Virus record (IMG/VR): IMGVR_UViG_3300046457_000194 | Coordinates: 1-45,910 of that record | Strand: one strand, 5' to 3' | DNA from: a virus | Length of the DNA stretch: 45,910 nucleotides | Shown here: one piece after another, positions 40,497 through 45,910 of the stretch | Numbering within the stretch: the first letter of the stretch is position 1 | Layout of the letters: the number at the start of each line of letters is the position of its first letter | Program-made: the position numbers and the translations under genes | The notes under the pieces: generated by a model | Database searches by the model: none | What the model saw: only the letters and a program-made list of their open reading frames with translations | Told to the model about the DNA's origin: nothing

Positions 40497-40675
40497 TAGC
40501 GCGGCTCGCGATTGAGATTGTCGAGCGCCGCACGCATGCCCGCCGTCATTTCTCCAGGTTCGATGCCGCGCTGCTTCTCGAGCGACGTCTCGACGGGCTC
40601 ATAGCGGCCCGCACCGAGAAAGCGACACATGCGGCCCATATGCAGCACGATTGCGCCGAATTGCGGTTGATCCAT
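40496..40675 (-). CDS. 59-residue protein of neck block
   Basis: This short frame reads MDQPQFGAIVLHMGRMCRF and ends LDNLNREPR. Its stop overlaps the next start as TAATG, and its start is two bases after the previous stop. It fills a gap that would otherwise be empty, and this coupling is the main support. Function is unknown. Confidence 0.7.
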   Translation of the reverse strand: MDQPQFGAIVLHMGRMCRFLGAGRYEPVETSLEKQRGIEPGEMTAGMRAALDNLNREPR

Positions 40676-40677
40676 TT

Positions 40678-41442
40678 TCAGAACACTCCAATGACCGGGC
40701 CGAGCAGCTTCGTGCGCATAGCTTGAATGTCGGCATTGATGCCATCGGCGAACTTCGTGAGATCCACCGATTGCGATTGCGAAAGCCCGTCAGCCGAGAT
40801 AGAGCCCGACTGGGGCGTGAATGTGTCTTTGATGAGGCGAAGCGCAACGAGGCGCATGCACACGTCCTGAACGTCCGCATACATGAAGTGCGCGGGGTCG
40901 AGCCCGGCGGTGTACTGCACGCGGATCATGTTCGGCACCGTCGTGCCCGAATTCATCGCCTGCATCGCGAAGATATTGAGCGGGATATTGAGCCCGCCCG
41001 GTCCCGGCACGACGTTCACGAGCCCGATGCGCTTGTCGAGCTGAATCCAGCTCGTCGGCATGTCGATGACTTGCGCGTTGAGCGTCGGATAGATGAACTT
41101 CATCGACGTGATCGACTTCACCGGGCGCGATCGCAACATGAGCGTGCCCCACTGACCGACGCTGAAGAAGTCGGGCGTCATGTCGTAACCCGACTCGATC
41201 GCGTAGGGAGCGCCGTTGAGCGCGGCGATATCGTCGTCGGTCGGGTCGGCACCGCCGAAGATCATCGTCGGCGTGAGATAGACGCCAAGCTCGCGCTGAA
41301 GCTCGGCCTCGGCCGCCTCAAACTTGCGCGTGAGCAGCCCATCGGACGGCGCCACAGGCAGCGCGAAGTTCGCTTGCAGCAGCGGAAGCTGATCGGCGCG
41401 AAACTGCGCGAGCGCGTCGGCGATCGGGAAAAGCACGGTCAT
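40678..41442 (-). CDS. Head-tail connector-like protein
   Basis: The 254-residue protein has a helical N-terminus (FEAAEAELQRELGVYL) and a beta-rich centre with GTLMLRSRPVKSITSMKFIY, then a helical C-terminus with VCMRLVALRLIKDTF. This helical/beta order resembles head-tail connector proteins that close the portal. The ATG at 41442 is chosen; a start at 41478 would run into the late-gap motif. The connector label rests mainly on position and size. Confidence 0.7.
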   Translation of the reverse strand: MTVLFPIADALAQFRADQLPLLQANFALPVAPSDGLLTRKFEAAEAELQRELGVYLTPTMIFGGADPTDDDIAALNGAPYAIESGYDMTPDFFSVGQWGTLMLRSRPVKSITSMKFIYPTLNAQVIDMPTSWIQLDKRIGLVNVVPGPGGLNIPLNIFAMQAMNSGTTVPNMIRVQYTAGLDPAHFMYADVQDVCMRLVALRLIKDTFTPQSGSISADGLSQSQSVDLTKFADGINADIQAMRTKLLGPVIGVF

Positions 41443-41463
41443 GGAAAGCCTCTTTCGTTTGAT

Positions 41464-41481
41464 GCAGCATCGCGTCACGAC
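41464..41481 (-). promoter_or_regulatory. Late-gap motif, site G
   Basis: GTCGTGAC GCGAT GCTGC on the minus strand, starting one base after the T tract of a terminator. A GATGC/GCATC inverted repeat overlaps its end. Confidence 0.65.
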
Positions 41482-41482
41482 G

Positions 41483-41507
41483 AAAAAAAGGCGGGCCGCA
41501 GCCCGCC
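41483..41507 (-). terminator. Rho-independent terminator after 87-aa gene
   Basis: On the minus strand GGCGGGC and GCCCGCC pair around a TGCG loop, followed by seven T residues. It separates the capsid block from the connector block, so transcription must restart or read through. Confidence 0.9.
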
Positions 41508-41529
41508 AAAGTCACCCACCCTGAAATCG

Positions 41530-41793
41530 TTATTTGCGCGCGCGGCGCGGCGCAGGCTTCGGCGCGCTCGCGTCCTGCGCGGACTCGGCCGAGTCGTCCT
41601 GATCTTGCGACTGGTCGGAATCCGGTTCCGCGTCCGTATCGACCACTTCGAAGCCCGCAATCGAGGCGAAGTGATCCAGTTGCTCGTCGCTCAGCTCATC
41701 GACCGAATGGACGTGCTCGCCCACGCGCTCGAAGGCGACGCCGTTGATGTTCGTTGATGCGTTGGGCAGCTTGCAGATGACTTTGAATGCCAT
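41530..41793 (-). CDS. Small capsid-adjacent protein
   Basis: The 87-residue protein has a folded N-terminal half (KVICKLPNASTNINGVAFE, then VDELSDEQLDHFASIAGFE) and a disordered C-terminal tail rich in Asp, Ser and Gln, ending in basic PRRARK. It resembles head-completion or decoration proteins coded after the capsid gene. No definite family. Confidence 0.68.
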   Translation of the reverse strand: MAFKVICKLPNASTNINGVAFERVGEHVHSVDELSDEQLDHFASIAGFEVVDTDAEPDSDQSQDQDDSAESAQDASAPKPAPRRARK

Positions 41794-41811
41794 GTTCTCT
41801 CTCTGTTGTGA

Positions 41812-41841
41812 ATCGGGCCGAGGTTTGACGCCCGGCCCGAT
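41812..41841 (-). other. Strong hairpin between capsid and small gene
   Basis: ATCGGGCCG and CGGCCCGAT form a perfect 9-bp stem around a 12-base loop, 43 bases downstream of the capsid stop on the minus strand. There is no T tract; it may attenuate or stabilise the very abundant capsid message. Confidence 0.6.
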
Positions 41842-41883
41842 TGAGTTCAGCGCGCCGGGTTGCCCCGGCTCATCACCGTTCGA

Positions 41884-43338
41884 TTAGAACGGCTTCCACA
41901 GCGCGCCGGTCGGCACGATGTTCTTGATGACGATGTGCTGCTGGCGCTTCGCGATGCGCAGGTAGCCGAACAGCAATTGCGCCCACGGAATCACGGCCGC
42001 GTTCGTCGGGTACAGCGCGAACTTGGTCATCGGGAGCAACTGGCGCCAGTTGATCGCATCCGCACCCGAGCGCATATTCAAGATATACGCCTTGGTCGAG
42101 CCCGGAATGTCCGCGTTCAGATCGGTGAACACGGTCGTCGCGCCACCCGAAGCCGGGATACGCTTGACCAGACGCAGATCGCTCAGCGCGTTCGTGCCGT
42201 TGCGGCGGCCGCGATAGATCGCATAGCCCGTTTCCGAAGCCGACGACGAGCGCGTGATCGTCAGCGTCACGCTGCCGCCCACTGCCACGGCAACTTGCGA
42301 GGTCACGACGGCTTGCGACTCGCCATTGGCGTTCAGGCCGCCCACGGCGTAGTAGTAGTTGCCGTCTTGGCCGCTCGCCCACTGGCTCGATGCGCCGCCC
42401 GAAGCGTTCGCCGCTGCTGCGACGCCCGCCGGTTGGAATGCGTTGTTCGCGGTCGCGAAGGCCGGATAGCGCAGTTCGAACGGCGTGAGCTGCTTCTCGT
42501 CGCGAATGAAAACGTCCGGGCAGTTCTTGATCTCGCCCCACGACGTACGCATGCCGACCACCGGAGCGCCGAGCTCGATGCCGCCCGCGCCGACGTTCGT
42601 CAGGTTCACGCGGAAAGCCGGGTCGAGCTTCGTGTTCAGATCGCTCTGCACGAGTTGCGAGCTGAAGAAGTGCGTCGGCGTGCCGAAGTTGCCGAAGCCC
42701 GCGATCGTTGCCGCAGCCTGATCGATCAGATCGATCTGGTTCACCTGACCGCCGCGCGCGTCGATGACGTGGTCGGCCGAGTTCAGGCTCGCGATTTGCG
42801 CGCCGATGCCGTCGAATTCGGTCGGAACGATGGTCGAATCGCCTTCGAACGACAGGTATTCCGCGTCCGTCAGCAGTTGCAGCGCACCGTTTTGCGCTTC
42901 GACTGCTTCAGCTTCCACGATGTTGTTCGTGATCGACTGAACGAACGACACTTGGCGTTGGGTCATCAGGAACTTGACCATGCCGACGCGACGTGCGTAC
43001 TGGCCGGTAGCCTGATTGATGCCGCCGAGTTCGGTGTTGGTCGAGCCGCCGAGGAAGCCGCCGACGCCGGACTGTTCGGTCCATTCATCGACCGTCGCGG
43101 TCGCGTTCGACTTGGCGAGTTCATTGAAGAGAACGAAGTGCTTGTTCTCCTGAATGACGGTTTTCATCGTCTTGTCGAGCGACTGGATGCGCAATGCAGC
43201 GCCGCCGGTCAGCGTCGAAACGTCGGTACCGTAACCAGCCGACAGCGCTTTTTGCAGCGCTTCGGCGTCCGTCGAAGTCATGTCGCCGGTAACGACTTGA
43301 CCCGATTGGAGCCCTTGCAGGATTGCCGGGTTAATCAT
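41884..43338 (-). CDS. Major capsid protein with Ig-like insertion
   Basis: The 484-residue protein is the only large candidate in the head block and follows a scaffold-like gene. Its N-terminal 60 residues include LSAGYGTDVSTLTGGAAL. The core has helices and strands typical of an HK97 fold (LLTDAEYLSFEGDS, NQIDLIDQAAATIAGFGN). Residues about 327-422 form a Gly/Ser/Thr-rich beta domain (GGLNANGESQAVVTSQVAV, then TGYAIYRGRRNGTNAL) like a fibronectin type III or Ig domain, probably exposed on the shell. The core resumes at the end. Confidence 0.85.
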   Translation of the reverse strand: MINPAILQGLQSGQVVTGDMTSTDAEALQKALSAGYGTDVSTLTGGAALRIQSLDKTMKTVIQENKHFVLFNELAKSNATATVDEWTEQSGVGGFLGGSTNTELGGINQATGQYARRVGMVKFLMTQRQVSFVQSITNNIVEAEAVEAQNGALQLLTDAEYLSFEGDSTIVPTEFDGIGAQIASLNSADHVIDARGGQVNQIDLIDQAAATIAGFGNFGTPTHFFSSQLVQSDLNTKLDPAFRVNLTNVGAGGIELGAPVVGMRTSWGEIKNCPDVFIRDEKQLTPFELRYPAFATANNAFQPAGVAAAANASGGASSQWASGQDGNYYYAVGGLNANGESQAVVTSQVAVAVGGSVTLTITRSSSASETGYAIYRGRRNGTNALSDLRLVKRIPASGGATTVFTDLNADIPGSTKAYILNMRSGADAINWRQLLPMTKFALYPTNAAVIPWAQLLFGYLRIAKRQQHIVIKNIVPTGALWKPF

Positions 43339-43353
43339 CCATTCCCCCTAGAA

Positions 43354-44019
43354 TTAGGACAAAACTTTCGAAACGAGCTCGGCCGGAACAGGTTTCCCGA
43401 CTGCAAGTGCGTTTTCAGCAATTGCAACGTCACGACCTGTGATCGAGCCAGCATTGAACTTGTCCATCGCCTTCGCCATGAACTCGTCGGGCTTCACGCC
43501 TTCAGCAGCGGGCTTCGTGACGGCCGCAGCAGCGGGCTTCTCGGCGACGTTCACGACCGATGCGCGGCCGCGACCCTGCTTCGAAAGCGCATCGACCTTC
43601 GCGGCGAGCGACTTAAACATCGCGTCTTGCTTCTCGATGACGGCGCATGCCGTTTCGAGCGCCTTCGCCATGACTTCGCCTTCGGACGCTTGTGCGTCGA
43701 GGCGGCCCTGCAGGGCGCCGACTTGCTCGGTCAGCGCCTTGACGAGCTCAGTGCCGTCTTGCGCATCGATGACCGTGCCGTCGTCCAGCGTGATCGAGAA
43801 CGACTTGCCCATCGGCTCTTCGCCTTCGCCATCGCCGATATCGTCGTTGCCGCCTTCGCCAGCGGAGACGCCTTCGCCGCCTTCGCCGTTGCCGTCGCCG
43901 TTGGGCGTGTCGCCCGATTGCGCAGCGGCCGCCGCAATCTTGTTGTCATCCTCCGAGCCTTCGGCCGGAAGCGACTTTTGCAGCGTCTCGAAACGCTCCA
44001 GAAGAGCTTTGAAACTCAT
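43354..44019 (-). CDS. Scaffold-like acidic protein
   Basis: The 221-residue protein has a Gly/Asp/Glu-rich acidic region at about 25-70, a coiled coil at about 90-150 (LVKALTEQVGALQGRLD, then IEKQDAMFKSLAAKVDAL) and a C-terminal KPDEFMAKAMDKFNAGS domain. An acidic, helical protein directly before the capsid gene is characteristic of internal scaffolds. The C-terminal part could contact capsid subunits. A decoration role is less likely. Confidence 0.7.
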   Translation of the reverse strand: MSFKALLERFETLQKSLPAEGSEDDNKIAAAAAQSGDTPNGDGNGEGGEGVSAGEGGNDDIGDGEGEEPMGKSFSITLDDGTVIDAQDGTELVKALTEQVGALQGRLDAQASEGEVMAKALETACAVIEKQDAMFKSLAAKVDALSKQGRGRASVVNVAEKPAAAAVTKPAAEGVKPDEFMAKAMDKFNAGSITGRDVAIAENALAVGKPVPAELVSKVLS

Positions 44020-44022
44020 GAA

Positions 44023-44904
44023 TTACCCCTTTAGGTTGTGTTCCAAGTCACCCAAAAACCGTTCGGCGAAGTCGCCCGCTTCGTCAGCGGACAAACCGAA
44101 TTGCGTTTGAGCTTCGCGATGAATCTCATCGGCACGCGGCTTGAGCGCGCCCTTGAGCATCTTTTTCGCGACGTGATCGCGCATATCCCAATACGAGTGC
44201 AGCGTGCGATCGAGGGATTGCACTCGCATCGCCGCTCCACCAGTGAGCGACGCGGAATCTGTGCCGTAACCCGCGCTCAGCGCCTTCGCCAGATCGAAGC
44301 CGCCCGAGCCCCACGACTTCGTGAGTGCTCCGAACGGAACCGTACTGACGGTCGCGAGATTGGGGTTGACGGGCGTCTTACTGAAGCCGATGTTCGTCCA
44401 GCGGACCTTACGAATGAGCGCGCGGCGAGCCTTTGTCGCCGGGTCGATCCCGATTTCCTTTTCCTGAATGGCGCCTCCCACGGACGGGAACCAGCGCGCG
44501 GGCGGATTGAGCTCAGTGAGCGAAGCCCAAAACGCATTCGCCTTCTCGGCGGCCGCGCCCGTGCCCGCGTAAATCTGCCCCTTCACGAACGTCGCGCCCT
44601 TCTCCGCGCGCACGGCGACCGGGCGCCCAATCTCAAATAGCTCGTAATTGGGGATGCCCTGCTTCGCGCCGATCTGCGTGAAGTGGTCGATATCGAGGTT
44701 GCCGAACTTCAGGTAGTACGCGGCCGAATCGGCGAGCGCCTTCGCGAGCACGACTTCGCCTTGTTGGTCGGTCGTCTCGTTCGATGCTTCGAGATAGATG
44801 AATCGATCGGCGCCTTCCGTAATCGGCGTCGCCTTGAGCATGTCTGAGATGCTCAGGTACGCAGGAAGCGCGTCGAGAAGCGATTGATCGGCTGCATTCG
44901 TCAT
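44023..44904 (-). CDS. Prohead protease-like protein
   Basis: The 293-residue protein has an N-terminal domain with FIYLEASNETTDQQGEVVL, NLDIDHFTQIGAKQGIP (His74) and GRPVAVRAEKGATFVKGQI. These recall the core of prohead protease families, with an IGFSKTPVN segment near residue 173. A C-terminal part has ALSAGYGTDSASLTGGAAMR, which closely matches the capsid N-terminus, and ends in helices. Position before scaffold and capsid genes fits the role. The catalytic Ser is not certain, so the label is a best fit. Confidence 0.6.
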   Translation of the reverse strand: MTNAADQSLLDALPAYLSISDMLKATPITEGADRFIYLEASNETTDQQGEVVLAKALADSAAYYLKFGNLDIDHFTQIGAKQGIPNYELFEIGRPVAVRAEKGATFVKGQIYAGTGAAAEKANAFWASLTELNPPARWFPSVGGAIQEKEIGIDPATKARRALIRKVRWTNIGFSKTPVNPNLATVSTVPFGALTKSWGSGGFDLAKALSAGYGTDSASLTGGAAMRVQSLDRTLHSYWDMRDHVAKKMLKGALKPRADEIHREAQTQFGLSADEAGDFAERFLGDLEHNLKG

Positions 44905-44908
44905 GCGC

Positions 44909-44926
44909 CCATCGTGTCGTCACGAC
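44909..44926 (-). promoter_or_regulatory. Late-gap motif, site E
   Basis: GTCGTGAC GACAC GATGG on the minus strand, 13 bases after the T tract of a terminator and just before the ATG at 44904. It starts the head-gene block. Confidence 0.7.
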
Positions 44927-44939
44927 TTTTCGCGGGGAC

Positions 44940-44963
44940 AAAAAAACCCGCCGAAGCGGGTTT
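44940..44963 (-). terminator. Rho-independent terminator before head genes
   Basis: On the minus strand AAACCCGC and GCGGGTTT form an 8-bp stem around a TTCG tetraloop, followed by T residues. It ends the upstream message of small membrane genes. Confidence 0.9.
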
Positions 44964-44981
44964 GTCTCGAAGCCGGAGCGT

Positions 44982-45476
44982 TTAGCCCAAGCCGAGCCCA
45001 TGCTGCGCGTCGTGTTCAGCGCGAGACTTGGCGCGGTCGCACGCTTCGCGGCTCTCTCGATAGCTGAGCTCGATCTTGCGGCGAGCATCGCACGTCGTGC
45101 GCCACGACTCACCGACAAAGCGATAGGCTGCACGAATCGGGCTGAAGAGCGCGGCCAGCAGGAATGACAAGGCGATAAGCGGCAAGAAGATCAGCGGTAT
45201 AAGGAAGGACACCGCATAGCTAAGCTCGCGCACGATCCGGAAATTACTCGACGCTTCCCACGCTGAGCGAGTTCGCTCGGCCATCCATTTGCCGAAGCGC
45301 GGCACGAGCGTGCTCAGCGATTGAAGCGCCGCAGTGAGCCACAGCAGCGTCAGAAGCGCGTAGAGCGTCGCGGGCATTGGGCGACCCGCCTGCACTTGAA
45401 GGAACGTCGTATAGACGTTGAACACCATCATGGCTAGCGCCACGACGAAGAGGATGCTGAAAACCAGCTTTTTCAT
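44982..45476 (-). CDS. Small membrane protein with charged tail
   Basis: The 164-residue protein has hydrophobic segments at about 4-26 (VFSILFVVALAMMVFNVYT), 38-55 (LYALLTLLWLTAALQSL) and 87-112 (AVSFLIPLIFLPLIALSFL), and a charged C-terminal tail. The ATG at 45476 has an AGGAG site; an upstream start would add a Cys-rich leader without support. It lies before the head genes and is not a typical structural protein. Function is unknown. Confidence 0.72.
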   Translation of the reverse strand: MKKLVFSILFVVALAMMVFNVYTTFLQVQAGRPMPATLYALLTLLWLTAALQSLSTLVPRFGKWMAERTRSAWEASSNFRIVRELSYAVSFLIPLIFLPLIALSFLLAALFSPIRAAYRFVGESWRTTCDARRKIELSYRESREACDRAKSRAEHDAQHGLGLG

Positions 45477-45501
45477 TACAAGGCTCCTGCCGCATTGCGG
45501 C

Positions 45502-45603
45502 TTAGTGGATGGACAACAACATGAAAAATGCATACATCGCGGCGAACCACGGGCAATCGACCAGCAGCGCGACGATCGCGAACATGAAAAAAACGAACGC
45601 CAT
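45502..45603 (-). CDS. 33-residue membrane protein
   Basis: The frame reads MAFVFFMFAIVALLVD and ends FFMLLSIH, hydrophobic throughout with a single Cys-Pro break, so one hairpin or segment in the membrane. Its start overlaps the stop of the coiled-coil gene by ATGA. Coupling and composition make it a plausible gene. No family. Confidence 0.65.
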   Translation of the reverse strand: MAFVFFMFAIVALLVDCPWFAAMYAFFMLLSIH

Positions 45604-45827
45604 CACGCGACCGCCCGCCGAAGCTGATCGCGCTGCGTGACGAGCGTCATGTACTCATCACGACGCGCCGCATCGCCCACGACGCCGCCGGGCGCCATCG
45701 ATTCGAGCTTGGCTTCGACTTGCGCGAGCTCGGCCTGCGCGGCGCGGCGCAGTTGCGCACCTTGCGCGCGCGAGTGCGCGAGCTGGCGCGCGTTCTCGCG
45801 CATGAGGGAATGGATCTGTTCGGTCAT
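45603..45827 (-). CDS. Small coiled-coil protein
   Basis: The 74-residue product is helical and charged (RAQGAQLRRAAQAELAQVEAK), predicting a coiled coil. It lies between the partial gene at the right edge and the 33-residue membrane protein, overlapping the latter by ATGA. No family is recognised. Confidence 0.65.
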   Translation of the reverse strand: MTEQIHSLMRENARQLAHSRAQGAQLRRAAQAELAQVEAKLESMAPGGVVGDAARRDEYMTLVTQRDQLRRAVA

Positions 45828-45830
45828 GGG

Positions 45831-45910
45831 TCAGAAGCCTGAAAGGTGAGAGAGCAGATCGAGCTGGCGCATGTCAGCAGGCGGCGCTTCGGGTTCCGGC
45901 GCGGGCTCCT
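45831..45910 (-). CDS. Partial gene, C-terminal 25 residues
   Basis: An open frame entering from the right edge ends at a stop at 45833-45831 and reads a Pro/Glu-rich tail (EPAPEPEAPPADM) and then RQLDLLSHLSGF. In this position, before head genes, the portal protein gene would be expected. The fragment is too short to confirm this. Confidence 0.55.
   Translation of the reverse strand, partial: EPAPEPEAPPADMRQLDLLSHLSGF

Noticed and set aside
24834-43436. GTCGTGAC within genes at about 24841, 28307, 33204, 38053, 42304 and 43428
   Set aside because: These mostly encode Val-Val-Thr or similar in genes and lack the fixed downstream A and TG, so they are not counted as late-gap motifs.
41860-44034. 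A 724-codon open frame on the plus strand
   Set aside because: It lies antisense to capsid, scaffold and part of the protease gene and has shadow composition.

Overview
The window is a GC-rich, tightly packed piece of a temperate tailed phage that appears to live as a plasmid (a phage-plasmid). The tail is contractile: sheath, tube, spike, and J- and gp25-type baseplate proteins are all present. A TrfA-type replication initiator with an iteron origin, a ParA ATPase and a small ribbon-helix-helix partner take the place of an integration module, and no integrase or transposase is visible. The GC-rich coding style and TrfA-type replicon suggest a Burkholderiaceae or related betaproteobacterial host; this is inference. 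Both ends cut through genes, and portal and terminase genes are not in the window.

Layout. (1) 1-4284, minus strand: an early-left operon of chained overlapping genes, read from a Cro-like protein through RusA, an HNH protein, a winged-helix replication protein and a DnaC-like helicase loader to DUF1367 and zinc-binding proteins. (2) 4285-5393: immunity region with a divergent repressor, a lone WGR-domain protein, and promoters overlapped by ACCT-N3-AGGT palindromes. (3) 5394-11289, plus strand: recombination operon (Bet annealing protein, PD-(D/E)XK exonuclease, SSB) and many small unknown genes. (4) 11290-13126: a second operator-controlled operon ending in a lambda-type protein phosphatase. 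(5) 13127-15652: partition genes, iteron origin with a DnaA box and 11-bp tandem repeats, and the TrfA-like initiator, followed by four small genes to 16640. (6) 16698-45910, minus strand: the late region, read from right to left: partial gene, small membrane genes, prohead protease-like protein, scaffold-like protein, major capsid protein, connector genes, sheath, tube, lysis cassette (holin, transglycosylase, HNH, Rz/Rz1), tail assembly chaperone with frameshift, tape measure, baseplate, two tail fibres, fibre assembly protein and a papain-like hydrolase.

Two regulatory signals stand out. A short palindrome recurs at the immunity promoters, at the operon promoter at 11.3 kb, at the parA promoter and beside the origin, suggesting that one switch protein coordinates lysogeny with plasmid maintenance. 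Separately, an 18-nt motif (GTCGTGAC-NNNAN-NNTGN on the minus strand) occurs in seven intergenic gaps across the late region, always in the same orientation. It looks like an undescribed late-gene control element.
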